Below are positions 53,444-62,552 of a stretch of DNA of 64,000 nt, piece after piece (the first letter of the stretch is position 1; each line of letters starts with the position of its first letter). A model generated the notes under the pieces. That model searched no databases and was not told where the DNA came from. It saw only the letters and a list, made by a program, of their open reading frames with translations. Location of the stretch: positions 1-64,000 of the forward strand of contig CAZDWC010000002.1 in NCBI GenBank assembly GCA_964509075.1, given 5' to 3'. The translations under genes and the position numbers were made by a program. Source of the DNA: UBA7239 sp964509075. GTDB taxonomy: Bacteria; Pseudomonadota; Gammaproteobacteria; Pseudomonadales; UBA7239.

Positions 53444-54717
53444 ATGCCATGCTGCAAAAAAGTCTGTCGCTGTTGCAAAACCACGTACCCGTAAAAGCAG
53501 AAAATATCACAACAGGCGACCACATTGCCCGCAGTCTGTTGCTGCAAATCCTGCAGCAAGTAAAGCATGGAAGGTTAGCCTTGTTTGATGAAACACACGC
53601 CGGCAACACCGTCAAAGTATTTGGCAGCTTGCACGACGCAGACGACATCAATGCCAGCCTGACCGTACATGACAGCAGTTTCTGGAATACCTTGCTCACA
53701 CGCGGCTCCATGGGCGCAGCGGAAGCTTATATCGCCGGCCACTGGTCATCGCCGGATCTGACGCAACTGGTGCGGCTGATGCTGCGCAACCGCAACATTC
53801 TCGGCAGCCTGGACAGCGACAACAGTTTGCTGGCACGCATGACCATGAAGGCCATGCACTTGCTCAAGCGCAATACCACAGCAGGATCACGCCAGAACAT
53901 TCGCGCACATTACGACCTGAGCAATGATTTTTTCCAGTTGTTTCTCGATCCACAGATGATGTATTCGTCGGCGATATTCAGGCATCCGTCTGAATCACTG
54001 GCAGAGGCTTCCACCAACAAACTGGAAAGAGTTTGCCAGCAACTGCAATTACAAGCGTCGGATCACCTGCTGGAAATCGGCAGCGGCTGGGGTGGCTTGG
54101 CCATTTATGCCGCACAACATTACGGCTGCAAGGTGACAACCACCACGATCTCCGAGCAGCAGTTCGCGCTTGCAACGGACAGAATTGCAGCCGCCGGCCT
54201 GCAGGACCGCATCACCTTGCTGCAACAGGACTACCGGGAACTGCAAGGCGAATATGACAAACTGGTTTCCATTGAAATGATTGAAGCCGTGGGCGCTGAA
54301 TTCCAGCGAGGCTACTTCGAAATCTGCAATCGCCTGCTGAAATCCGGCGGGCTTGCACTGTTCCAGGCTATTACCATTGACGAGAGCCTGTACACAAATT
54401 ATCTGAACAGCACCGACTTCATTCGCCAGTACATATTTCCCGGCGGCTGCCTGCCCACTTTATCAAGCATGCAGACGCTGTGTGCCGCTCACACGCAGCT
54501 GCAACTGCAGAATATCCATGACATGACACAAGACTACGCACACACACTGCAGGCCTGGCGACAACAATTCCTGTTCAACAGCAAACAGGTGATAGCTCTG
54601 GGTTTTGACATCCCATTCATTCGCCTGTGGGACTACTACCTGTGCTATTGCGAAGGCGGGTTTCTGGAAGGCAGCACCGGCACGTATCAGCTGCTATTCC
54701 AGAAGAACGCCCAATAA
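53440..54717 (+). CDS. cfa: Cyclopropane-fatty-acid-phospholipid synthase family methyltransferase
   Basis: The ATG at 53440 overlaps the DUF1365 stop and has GGGGA upstream. The 425-residue protein has an N-terminal lipid-binding region and an RQNIRAHYDLSNDFFQLFLD segment. The SAM-binding motif is LLEIGSGWGGLAIYAAQHYG, and the later lipid site reads VSIEMIEAVGAEF, with FIRQYIFPGGCLPT. It methylates double bonds of phospholipid acyl chains in the membrane. In this operon type, the product may be a modified (branched, cyclopropane or furan precursor) fatty acid made under light stress. Confidence 0.92.
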   Translation: MNAMLQKSLSLLQNHVPVKAENITTGDHIARSLLLQILQQVKHGRLALFDETHAGNTVKVFGSLHDADDINASLTVHDSSFWNTLLTRGSMGAAEAYIAGHWSSPDLTQLVRLMLRNRNILGSLDSDNSLLARMTMKAMHLLKRNTTAGSRQNIRAHYDLSNDFFQLFLDPQMMYSSAIFRHPSESLAEASTNKLERVCQQLQLQASDHLLEIGSGWGGLAIYAAQHYGCKVTTTTISEQQFALATDRIAAAGLQDRITLLQQDYRELQGEYDKLVSIEMIEAVGAEFQRGYFEICNRLLKSGGLALFQAITIDESLYTNYLNSTDFIRQYIFPGGCLPTLSSMQTLCAAHTQLQLQNIHDMTQDYAHTLQAWRQQFLFNSKQVIALGFDIPFIRLWDYYLCYCEGGFLEGSTGTYQLLFQKNAQ

Positions 54718-54752
54718 CCACTGCAGCATTTGCAACATACGAGAGTATTGCC

Positions 54753-55211
54753 ATGAACAGCGCTATTGAAAAAATTCACAGCGACAGCAATCTGGCCAAT
54801 TTCATCGAAGCCTCGCGCACGCCGCTACGCATTGCCTGCCATACCGATTATGGCTACCCGCTGATCGTACCCCTATGGTTTTTGTTTGATGAGCAGGCAT
54901 TCTGGTGTGTCACTCACAAGGACGCAAAACTACTAACTCACTTGCGGAAAAACACGCGCATCGGCTTCGAAATTGCCAACAACGAGCCGCCCTACGCTGG
55001 CGCGCGCGGCTACGGCGAGGTGACTTTGTTTCCGGAAAAAGGCGCAGCATTGTTGCCACGCCTGTTATCACGCTATTTCATTCGCAGCGAGAGTCGCCTC
55101 GCCACCTGGCTGCTGGCGCGCGCCGATGACGAAGTTGCCATCCGCATCACGCCGCACTACATCAATGGCTGGGATTACCAGCAACGCATGCAGGACGCAC
55201 GCGAATTCTGA
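54753..55211 (+). CDS. Pyridoxamine 5'-phosphate oxidase-like flavin-binding protein
   Basis: GAGAG precedes the ATG at 54753, 35 bases after the cyclopropane-synthase gene. The 152-residue protein has the split-barrel pattern of the PNPOx-like/FMN-binding family: TPLRIACHTDYGYPLIVPLWFLF, AFWCVTHKDAKLLTHLRKNTRIGFEI and GARGYGEVTLF. It could be a flavin- or heme-linked redox protein rather than vitamin B6 enzyme. It is the last plus-strand gene before the convergent LOG gene and may still belong to the LitR operon. Confidence 0.78.
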   Translation: MNSAIEKIHSDSNLANFIEASRTPLRIACHTDYGYPLIVPLWFLFDEQAFWCVTHKDAKLLTHLRKNTRIGFEIANNEPPYAGARGYGEVTLFPEKGAALLPRLLSRYFIRSESRLATWLLARADDEVAIRITPHYINGWDYQQRMQDAREF

Positions 55212-55230
55212 TTGACACTGCTCCAGCCAA

Positions 55231-55890
55231 TCAGAAACCACCCCCGATGACATCCGGATGCGCGTGGTGCTGGTCGATAATGATGCGCGCCGCTTCATCA
55301 GCATTGTCGACCAGCGTCAACAAGTCCAGTTCCGCACGATCCACACAACCGGACGCCATCATGGTTTTCTCCAGCCACTGCAGCAAGCCGCTCCAGTAAT
55401 CACGCCCTACCAGCACGATGGGAAATTTTGCCGCCTTGCCCGTTTGCACCAGCGTCAGCGCTTCAAACAACTCATCCATAGTGCCGAAACCACCGGGATA
55501 AATCACAAACCCGACAGCGTGTTTAACGAACATGAGTTTGCGCACAAAAAAGTAGCGAAATGACAGCGACATGGTCTGGTAGTGATTGGCATGCTGTTCA
55601 TGTGGCAGCGTGATGTTCAAACCAATGGAGCGTCCGCCCTGCTGGTAAGCACCGCGATTCCCTGCTTCCATGATGCCGGGGCCGCCACCGGTAATAACCG
55701 CAAGCCCGGCTTCTGCCAATAACTGACCGAGGCGACAGGCATCCTCGTAATACACATCACCTTCGTGCAGGCGCGCACTGCCAAACACCGTTACGGCAGG
55801 ACCTAGTTTTATCAGTTGTTCAATGCCATCCACCAATTCCGACTGAATGCGCATGACGCGCCAGGCTTCTGCCAGTTTTGCGTTATCCAT
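55231..55890 (-). CDS. LOG family protein (Rossmann-fold nucleoside phosphoribohydrolase-like)
   Basis: The 219-residue protein has the LOG/'lysine decarboxylase-like' pattern: VTVFGSARL, VITGGGPGIMEAGNRGA, and the catalytic-site motif YPGGFGTMDELFEALTLVQTGK. Such proteins release nucleobases from nucleoside monophosphates, as LonelyGuy does for cytokinins, and are often mis-annotated. It is soluble and complete. It follows the carboxylesterase gene by 20 bases on the same strand. Confidence 0.88.
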   Translation of the reverse strand: MDNAKLAEAWRVMRIQSELVDGIEQLIKLGPAVTVFGSARLHEGDVYYEDACRLGQLLAEAGLAVITGGGPGIMEAGNRGAYQQGGRSIGLNITLPHEQHANHYQTMSLSFRYFFVRKLMFVKHAVGFVIYPGGFGTMDELFEALTLVQTGKAAKFPIVLVGRDYWSGLLQWLEKTMMASGCVDRAELDLLTLVDNADEAARIIIDQHHAHPDVIGGGF

Positions 55891-55910
55891 ACTTCACCTC
55901 TTTATTACTG

Positions 55911-57542
55911 TTATTGCTGTTTTTCGTAATGCGCAAGACCTTGTCGATCACCTGCACCCAGTGCGCGCCAGAATTGACAGGCTTCACGCTTGAAATCATT
56001 TGAGACGCGCAACTGGCGATCAAACAACATCTGTTGATGGTCTTCAGCATATGATGGCCACTGCAACGCACCGTCGTGATTGGGATTGCCGTGGCGCGCA
56101 AACTGCGCCCAGTAATCGATCATCGCATCGCTCAGCGTTTTTTCATCACCGGAAAAATGACGTTTGAACCAATTCATCGGCGACGCAAACACAAACTGCA
56201 ATTCCGCGCCGTGAAACGCGCCCAGCGTGCGCGCCTCCGGCAGGATGAAACGGGCATCAGGATAAACAAAACCGTAAGCATACACCGGCGTCCACGGCGA
56301 CAGCGCATCCGTGGCGCGCTGCACATTGCAGTTCATATAGCCATCACCAAACAATGCTGACAATGCCGCCCCCGGATCTGCATAGTCTTGCAATGGATAA
56401 CGCGCCTGCAGTTTTGCCAGCACATCAGGCTTGTCGCCTACCAGATATCGCATACGTTTTTCATAATCTTCCGCCCGCAGCGGTTTGAAACGGTATTCGT
56501 GCGAGAACATCACCAGCAGCGAACCTTCATCGGCATTGCTACCGTTGATAACCGGCACGCGATTGAACTGCCCGCTTGCAAAACTGTGCGTAATGGTATC
56601 GGCGAGCACACGACCATCAACGATCGGCACACCCCAGAAACCGTATTCGCCTTCACCGAAAACAAACGCCGGGTCATTGGGCAGCGCCTGCAGAACCTCT
56701 TCCGGTTTTTTGCTACGCATGCAAACCAGTAAATCACCACGCCCTTCACAACCAAGTTTGATCGCCATCAGTTCCCCTTGCTTTTCTGCTGCAGGCAAAC
56801 TCGGGTTGTGACTCATGCACGGGCCGCTCTGGGCGATGGCCTGTTGGAACAATCCGGCACTTTGCGGCGATGCCAGATGCGCACACACACTCATGCCACC
56901 AGCTGATTCACCGAATATTGTTACATTCGATGGATCGCCACCAAAGGCAGCAATATTGTCATGCACCCAGCGCAATGCCGCCTGCTGATCCATCAAACCG
57001 TAATTGCCGGAACTGTAGGTATCGAACTGCTTTTCACCTTCGGCAGACAGTGCGGGATGCGCAAGAAAACCCAGTGCACCGACGCGGTAATTCATGCTCA
57101 CCACCACGACATCTCCGCGTTTGGCCAGACGCTGCAACGGTGTGCCCTGCAGGCTGTCACCACCGATGAAACCACCTCCGTGGAACCACACCATCACCGG
57201 TTTCGCTTTATTGGGTTTCACATCCGGTGTGGCGACATTGAGATAAAGACAATCTTCCACACCGCGCTGCATGTACAACATGTACTGGAAACACTGTGGC
57301 CCAGGTACGTTGGCTGCGCGCACGCCCGTCCAGTTGCTGACCAGCACACGCGGTGCGCGCCAGCGCAGTTCAGCGACAGGCGCTTGCGCATAGGGCAATC
57401 CGTAAAAAAGATGAACGCCCTCCTCAAGCACACCCTGCACCGAACCATTGGCAGTCACCACCACTGGTCCTTGCGGATTTTTTGTGCACGCCGACAACAA
57501 CGTGCAAACCAGCAACACAACAGCAAATAGATATCGATTCAC
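55911..57542 (-). CDS. Type B carboxylesterase, lipoprotein
   Basis: The start is a GTG at 57542 with GGGGG upstream. The 543-residue protein has a lipoprotein signal (LFAVVLLVCTLLSAC, lipidated Cys19). The alpha/beta-hydrolase core includes VMVWFHGGGFIGG (oxyanion hole), the nucleophile Ser213 in GESAGGMSV, and later Glu and His sites (NADEGSLLV, LGAFHGAEL). It hydrolyses carboxylic esters at the outer or inner membrane surface. Substrate is unknown. It is transcribed with the LOG gene. Confidence 0.9.
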   Translation of the reverse strand: MNRYLFAVVLLVCTLLSACTKNPQGPVVVTANGSVQGVLEEGVHLFYGLPYAQAPVAELRWRAPRVLVSNWTGVRAANVPGPQCFQYMLYMQRGVEDCLYLNVATPDVKPNKAKPVMVWFHGGGFIGGDSLQGTPLQRLAKRGDVVVVSMNYRVGALGFLAHPALSAEGEKQFDTYSSGNYGLMDQQAALRWVHDNIAAFGGDPSNVTIFGESAGGMSVCAHLASPQSAGLFQQAIAQSGPCMSHNPSLPAAEKQGELMAIKLGCEGRGDLLVCMRSKKPEEVLQALPNDPAFVFGEGEYGFWGVPIVDGRVLADTITHSFASGQFNRVPVINGSNADEGSLLVMFSHEYRFKPLRAEDYEKRMRYLVGDKPDVLAKLQARYPLQDYADPGAALSALFGDGYMNCNVQRATDALSPWTPVYAYGFVYPDARFILPEARTLGAFHGAELQFVFASPMNWFKRHFSGDEKTLSDAMIDYWAQFARHGNPNHDGALQWPSYAEDHQQMLFDRQLRVSNDFKREACQFWRALGAGDRQGLAHYEKQQ

Positions 57543-57673
57543 ATCCAGCCCCCTTTCTTGTGCTGTTCACCATACCGCAGCGTGGTTCGGGGTGCCAGTA
57601 TTGCCCACGGCTTCACAGGCAGGTCAGCAGCGTCTATAGTCCGCTATCTTTTTCAGCGCCCACAGGATTTCAC

Positions 57674-58489
57674 ATGTACAGCTCACTGCTACCCCAGGTA
57701 CTGCAACTCGCCCGCATTGCCGGTGATGCCATCCTGCAGGTTTACAACACTGCCGACTTCAACGTCGACATGAAAGCCGATGATTCACCACTGACACAGG
57801 CCGACCTTGCAGCGCACGCGATTCTGGAACCTGGCCTGCTCGCACTGCTCGACGGCGTGCCGGTGTTGTCGGAAGAAGGCGCGCTGCCGGAATGGGAAAC
57901 ACGCAGCCAGTGGAATCGCTACTGGATCATCGACCCGCTAGATGGCACCAAGGAATTCATCAAGCGCAATGGCGAGTTCACCGTCAATATCGCCCTGATA
58001 GAAAATGGCGAGCCTGTACTCGGCGTTGTGCATGTGCCGGTGCTGGATATCAGCTACAGCGGCGTCAAAGGCGTGGGCGCCATCAAATATGAAAAAGGCG
58101 AGCAGAAAACCTTACACACACGCAAGATGGATGCACGCAACGGTGAACCGGTAGCCGTGGTGGCAAGCCGCTCACACGGTGCCGATGCGGTGGACGCGCT
58201 GCTCGGAAAAATCAGCAGCGCACTCGGTGAAGTCACACTGAAAAACATGGGCAGCTCGCTGAAATTGTGTCTGGTAGCGGAAGGCAGCGCCGACATCTAC
58301 CCGCGCCTGGCCCTGACATCGGAATGGGATACAGCAGCGGCGCAAGCGGTGGTAGAGGCCGCCGGCGGTCAGGTACTCACCGACAAACTGGAAGTGATGC
58401 GCTACAACACCAAGGCCGACATCCTCAACCCGTTTTTCCATGTAATCGGCGACAGCGCTTACAACTGGAAAGCGCTGCTGGCAGGTTGA
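57674..58489 (+). CDS. cysQ: 3'(2'),5'-bisphosphate nucleotidase
   Basis: AGGA is six bases before the ATG at 57674. The 271-residue protein belongs to the inositol-monophosphatase superfamily. Metal ligands appear in VLSEEGALPEWE, in the signature WIIDPLDGTKEFIKR and in the C-terminal SEWDTAAAQAVVEAAGG. CysQ clears adenosine 3',5'-bisphosphate formed during sulfate assimilation. Full length. It stands divergent from the carboxylesterase gene. Confidence 0.92.
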   Translation: MYSSLLPQVLQLARIAGDAILQVYNTADFNVDMKADDSPLTQADLAAHAILEPGLLALLDGVPVLSEEGALPEWETRSQWNRYWIIDPLDGTKEFIKRNGEFTVNIALIENGEPVLGVVHVPVLDISYSGVKGVGAIKYEKGEQKTLHTRKMDARNGEPVAVVASRSHGADAVDALLGKISSALGEVTLKNMGSSLKLCLVAEGSADIYPRLALTSEWDTAAAQAVVEAAGGQVLTDKLEVMRYNTKADILNPFFHVIGDSAYNWKALLAG

Positions 58490-58553
58490 GCACTGGCGAC
58501 TCTGCAAAGCTGTTCTATGCTGAGACCATTGCCCTCTGCTTCGGTCTCAGCCT

Positions 58554-58781
58554 ATGAAAAAACCACATCCTCCTCAGTGCGCCAATATCGACGGACTGCG
58601 CAAGACAAGGATGCAGCAACAACTTGGCAACGAGATTCTGCGTCTGCAGAGACAATTGCAGGCGCTGCAAACCACTGCTGATGCGGCCGATTTTGAAATG
58701 GTCAACAGCTACAAGATGATGTTGCACAATCGCAACTGTATGCTGGCAGAAATCAACAATGTGTCACCCATGCGCCTCTAG
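58554..58781 (+). CDS. Small coiled-coil hypothetical protein (75 aa)
   Basis: The product MKKPHPPQCANIDGLRKTRM leads into a charged helix (LGNEILRLQRQLQALQTTADAADFEM) with a likely short coiled coil. No ribosome site is obvious, so a later start is possible. No family is recognised. It follows cysQ by 64 bases and converges on meaB with an 11-base gap. Confidence 0.45.
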   Translation: MKKPHPPQCANIDGLRKTRMQQQLGNEILRLQRQLQALQTTADAADFEMVNSYKMMLHNRNCMLAEINNVSPMRL

Positions 58782-58790
58782 CGGCGCATG
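58769..58790. terminator. Candidate hairpin between convergent genes
   Basis: CATGCGCC (58769-58776) pairs with GGCGCATG (58783-58790) around a six-base loop, covering the stop codon of the 75-aa gene and the end of meaB's flank. No T-run follows on either strand, so at best it is a weak bidirectional terminator. Confidence 0.3.
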
Positions 58791-58792
58791 CT

Positions 58793-59770
58793 TCACAGAA
58801 ATCCCAGCAACTCGCGCGCGGCACGATAAGGCGTGATGCGCCCGCTCACCAGCTCGCCGTTGAGCGCAGGCAAACGCGCAGCAACTTGCGGATTCTGTTG
58901 CAAGCGCAAGTCGATCATTTCGTGGAGCAGCTTTTTCATCCACTCGACATTTTGTCCGGCGCGCTTGCCTGCAAACTCACCAGCCGCCTCACTGGCGACA
59001 CAGTAGTCACTGATCATTGCCCACACGCTGTCAATCGCTGCGTGCTGCAGTGCTGAACAGCACACTACACGCGGCTGCCAGTAGTCGGGATGTTTGAGCA
59101 ACTGCAGCGCGTTCTGGTAATGCTGGCGTGTCTGCTCGGCAAACACTGCGCCGTCACCATCCGCCTTGTTGACGACAATGCCGTCGGCAAGCTCCATGAT
59201 GCCGCGCTTGATACCCTGCAATTCATCACCGGCATTCGGCAACATCAACACCAGAAAAAAATCCACCATGCTGGCCACTTCGTATTCCGACTGGCCCACA
59301 CCGACTGTCTCGACAATGATCACGTCATAACCGGCGGCTTCACACAACAACATGGTTTCGCGCGTCTTGTGTGCCACGCCACCCAGCGCACCTTCCGATG
59401 GCGACGGGCGAATAAAGGCTTCATCGCGCCGCGACAACTCTTCCATGCGCGTCTTGTCACCGAGAATGCTACCGCCGGCCACGGGTGAACTGGGATCAAC
59501 TGCCAGCACCGCGACTTTCTTGCCCAGCCCCAGCAAGTACAAACCGAAGGCTTCAATGAAAGTGGATTTACCCACACCGGGCACACCGGTAATACCAATG
59601 CGCACACTGTTGCCAGTGCAAGGCAGTACAGCTTCCAGAATATCCTGCGCCTGCAGACGATGATCATCGCGGCGACTCTCGATCAAGGTAATCGCCTTGG
59701 CCAACGCGCGTCGATTACCCGCACGCAATGCGGCAATATCAATGGCAAGCGGTGAGACAGAAACAGGCAT
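58793..59770 (-). CDS. meaB: MeaB/ArgK-type G3E GTPase (methylmalonyl-CoA mutase chaperone)
   Basis: The 325-residue protein carries the P-loop GITGVPGVGKSTFIEAFG. It also has the switch-region VLAVDPSSPVAGGSILGDKTR, the base-recognition NKADGDG (VVNKADG) and the family ending LVSGRITPYRAARELL. These G-proteins guard adenosylcobalamin-dependent mutases against inactivation. No mutase subunit is next to it here. It is full length and lies on the minus strand after the cyclase gene. Confidence 0.92.
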   Translation of the reverse strand: MPVSVSPLAIDIAALRAGNRRALAKAITLIESRRDDHRLQAQDILEAVLPCTGNSVRIGITGVPGVGKSTFIEAFGLYLLGLGKKVAVLAVDPSSPVAGGSILGDKTRMEELSRRDEAFIRPSPSEGALGGVAHKTRETMLLCEAAGYDVIIVETVGVGQSEYEVASMVDFFLVLMLPNAGDELQGIKRGIMELADGIVVNKADGDGAVFAEQTRQHYQNALQLLKHPDYWQPRVVCCSALQHAAIDSVWAMISDYCVASEAAGEFAGKRAGQNVEWMKKLLHEMIDLRLQQNPQVAARLPALNGELVSGRITPYRAARELLGFL

Positions 59771-59832
59771 GAGCAGTGTTAAAAGAAGCAGCTATGTGAT
59801 GCCGCGCAGGATACCACAGCACCCGCCATCGG

Positions 59833-60873
59833 TTAATGTAGGGCTTCGCAGGCCTCTGAATACAGCGTAATGCGATTGCGACCATTTTTCTTGGAAAAAT
59901 ACAGCGCCTTGTCGGCGCAGGCCAACCAGTGTTTATAGCCTTCCGCATGCGGCACCATTTGCGCAAGCCCGATGCTGATGGTGAACGGAATCTGCACGCC
60001 GGCATGACGAACGCAACATTGCTCGACCATGGCACGCAATCTTTCCGCAAACACCAGCGCACGATCCACGGGCGTTTCCACCAGAATCACCGCAAACTCC
60101 TCGCCACCGTAACGCCCGGCAATATCGGTAGCACGTTTGCATTCGCGCAACAGTGCGGCAGTGGCGCGTATGACATCATCACCGGCCTGATGGCCGTGGG
60201 TATCATTCACCCGCTTGAAGAAATCAATATCCAGCATAGCCAGTGTTGCTGGATGACCATAACGCTGGCAGCGCGCATATTCACTTTGCAGATCAGCCTC
60301 CCAACTGGCGCGATTGTTCAACTGCGTCAGGCCATCCAGACGACTCAACCGTCCCAACTCGCGATTTGCACTTTCAAGATCGGTTTTGCTGATCGCGGAA
60401 TCGGTCACGTCGTAAATCATCATCACCAGCTTGTCTACGACACCGCGCACGTCGTGCAGCGGAATCATGGTGATGTTCTGGAACATGAAATCGCTCGCGC
60501 CCGTTACAGGACGGTAGGAGCGGAAGTGAAACACATGCGGACGCTGTTCCCAGGTGATATAGGCAGGATTATCCAGCGTGAATACCGCTTCCGCCTTGTT
60601 GCGAAACCACTGTTCCTGCAATTCAGGAAACACGGCAAACAGATTGTCGCCCATCACCTGTGTGGATTTCAGGTTGCTGTGGTTTTCCATGAACAGGTTC
60701 CAGGTGTGGATCCGGTAAAGCCTGTCAATAACCACCAGCCCCACATCAATGGATTGAAGAATATCCAGCACCCAGTGAAAACCCTGCAGTTCACCGACAC
60801 GCGGCTGTGCTGGCGCAGGCTTTCTGATGTCGCCAGTTTTTTTGCCATCACCCTGATTACCATTCACCAGCAT
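59833..60873 (-). CDS. Diguanylate cyclase with PAS domain
   Basis: The 346-residue soluble protein has a PAS domain at ~35-155 (SIDVGLVVIDRLYRIHTWN). A connector and a GGDEF domain (~175-340) follow. The active-site motif reads GGEEF within GRYGGEEFAVIL, which is catalytically competent. The inhibitory RxxD site is not evident. It would make cyclic di-GMP. It sits 21 bases after the REC-CheC-like gene on the same strand, so the two probably form an operon. Confidence 0.93.
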   Translation of the reverse strand: MLVNGNQGDGKKTGDIRKPAPAQPRVGELQGFHWVLDILQSIDVGLVVIDRLYRIHTWNLFMENHSNLKSTQVMGDNLFAVFPELQEQWFRNKAEAVFTLDNPAYITWEQRPHVFHFRSYRPVTGASDFMFQNITMIPLHDVRGVVDKLVMMIYDVTDSAISKTDLESANRELGRLSRLDGLTQLNNRASWEADLQSEYARCQRYGHPATLAMLDIDFFKRVNDTHGHQAGDDVIRATAALLRECKRATDIAGRYGGEEFAVILVETPVDRALVFAERLRAMVEQCCVRHAGVQIPFTISIGLAQMVPHAEGYKHWLACADKALYFSKKNGRNRITLYSEACEALH

Positions 60874-60894
60874 TTACAAAACTCCTGTGCATCA

Positions 60895-61908
60895 TCATTC
60901 CACCAGACAGGAAACACGCTCGTGCATGGACGCGAGTGAATCACCGGCAAACAGCAACAGCAAATCACAATGTACATTGCGCGACTCGATGCTGTAGTTG
61001 ATTTCGATAACCAGGTTCTTGCGCCAGCGCCGATTGCCCTGATGCAACAACTGGTCAATGACGCAGTGCTGGCCTAACACCACCGGTGCACCGCGACTGA
61101 AGGTGACATCCAGCTGCGCAGACAAGCCCTTGAGAAAAGCACCAATCAGCACATTGGATACGTCCATCAGCAATTCCAGCTGTGCAGAATCATCAATCTC
61201 GCCCTGATATTTCATCAGTTTGGCCATATCGGCAAAACTGGCATCGTCGAATACCACCATCGCCTCGCCCGCCACTCCCGCGCCGGCAAAGCCCTGACAG
61301 ACCGCCGACAAGCGCTCACAGTCGCGTACGCCTGACAACGCCATCGACAATTCAGTCACCTCCAGCAGTGCCACTTTCGGAATCGGCAACTGGATAAACA
61401 CATCGAGCAGGCGCGCCAGCAAATCACCCGCCTGCCCCATCGCCACATTGGCCAGTTCCTGATAGGCATCGCGCAGTGCCGGCGCCAGGATCAGCAAGGG
61501 ATCCACGGCCTCAATGGCTTCACGTTCGGCGGATACTGGCTCCTCCCACAAACCGAATTGCTGCATGAGCTGGCGGATCTTGTCGCTGTCGACCGGTTTC
61601 TGGATGAAATCCATGGCGCCCAGTTGCGACACCCGGCTGCGTGCATCCGGCTGCATATCGCCTGATACCACGATGACCATGGTATTGAGATGCTCACGCT
61701 GGATGGCTTCCAGCACCGCGTAGCCATCCATCACTGGCATGTTGAGATCAAGAAACAGCAGATCCGCCTTACCGACACGGATCAGACTCAGGGCATCGGC
61801 GCCGTTTTCGGCAAAACTGATGTCGGCATCAAAGTCTTCCGGCAGCGCACGCATCATCTGCTTGCGCGCCATGCTGGAGTCATCACAGATCAGTACGGGC
61901 AATCCCAT
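60895..61908 (-). CDS. Response regulator with C-terminal CheC-like domain
   Basis: The start at 61908 is an ATG; the longer frame uses a TTG. Residues 1-125 are a receiver domain with the acidic pair at Asp9-Asp10, the phosphoacceptor Asp54 (LLFLDLNMPVMDG) and a conserved Lys (FIQKPVD). Residues ~150-337 resemble CheC/CheX phosphatases: an acidic helix (ELANVAMGQAGDLLARLL) and a second repeat with ELLMDVSNVLIGAFLKGLS. Such proteins dephosphorylate CheY-type regulators. It is first in the operon with the diguanylate cyclase. Confidence 0.87.
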   Translation of the reverse strand: MGLPVLICDDSSMARKQMMRALPEDFDADISFAENGADALSLIRVGKADLLFLDLNMPVMDGYAVLEAIQREHLNTMVIVVSGDMQPDARSRVSQLGAMDFIQKPVDSDKIRQLMQQFGLWEEPVSAEREAIEAVDPLLILAPALRDAYQELANVAMGQAGDLLARLLDVFIQLPIPKVALLEVTELSMALSGVRDCERLSAVCQGFAGAGVAGEAMVVFDDASFADMAKLMKYQGEIDDSAQLELLMDVSNVLIGAFLKGLSAQLDVTFSRGAPVVLGQHCVIDQLLHQGNRRWRKNLVIEINYSIESRNVHCDLLLLFAGDSLASMHERVSCLVE

Positions 61909-61993
61909 CGCAGACAAACCGGCAACATAAGTAGTTACCTAAGCGTAGTCGGGGTTTTGCCCTTGGCCAGAACAGGCCTTTTAATCGCGTGAT

Positions 61994-62551
61994 TTATTGC
62001 AGCGCAGCGCGAACACGCGACCAGTCAAACGCGGGGCCCGGATCGGTTTTCCGGCCCGGCGCAATATCCGCGTGACCGACAATGCTGTTCACGGTGATGG
62101 CCGGGCAGAGCTGCATCAAGCGCCGGATCAGTTGCAGCAGCGACGCATACTGTGCCTCGGTGTAGGGGATGGTATCCGTGCCTTCCAGCTCGATACCGAT
62201 GGAGAAATCATTGCAGTTATCGCGACCACACCACGCAGACACACCCGCGTGCCAGGCGCGAGCAGCGACAGGGAGGTACTGGGTCACCTCGCCCAGGCGA
62301 CTGATGAAAAAGTGCGCGGAAACACGCAAACCGCGCAGATCAGCAAAGGCGGGATGGGCATCGCAATCCAGGGTGCCGGCAAAGAGCTGATCGACATAGC
62401 CTCCGCCGAATTCACCGGGAGGCAAACTGATGTTGTGGATTACCAGCAGGCCGATGTCGATACCGTCCGGGCGTTCATTACAGTGCGGGGAGTGTTGATG
62501 GCGCAGGCCTGGCAACAGCGCCTGCGACTGATCCTTTCCCGACAGCGACAT
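61994..62551 (-). CDS. ampD: 1,6-anhydro-N-acetylmuramyl-L-alanine amidase AmpD
   Basis: The 185-residue protein has the amidase-2 fold and AmpD motifs: GIDIGLLVIHNISLPPGEFGG with the zinc His39, FSIGIELEGTD, and VGHADIAPGRKTDPGPAFDW with the remaining His and Asp ligands. It cleaves the peptide from anhydro-muropeptides in the cytoplasm during wall recycling, and its loss commonly induces AmpC-type beta-lactamase. It lies one base from the stop codon of the DUF1631 gene upstream, so both are co-transcribed. Confidence 0.95.
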   Translation of the reverse strand: MSLSGKDQSQALLPGLRHQHSPHCNERPDGIDIGLLVIHNISLPPGEFGGGYVDQLFAGTLDCDAHPAFADLRGLRVSAHFFISRLGEVTQYLPVAARAWHAGVSAWCGRDNCNDFSIGIELEGTDTIPYTEAQYASLLQLIRRLMQLCPAITVNSIVGHADIAPGRKTDPGPAFDWSRVRAALQ

Positions 62552-62552
62552 T

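Noticed and set aside
59929..60939. 336-codon plus-strand frame opposite the diguanylate cyclase gene
   Set aside because: The cyclase frame holds GGEEF and PAS motifs; the opposite frame is a composition shadow.
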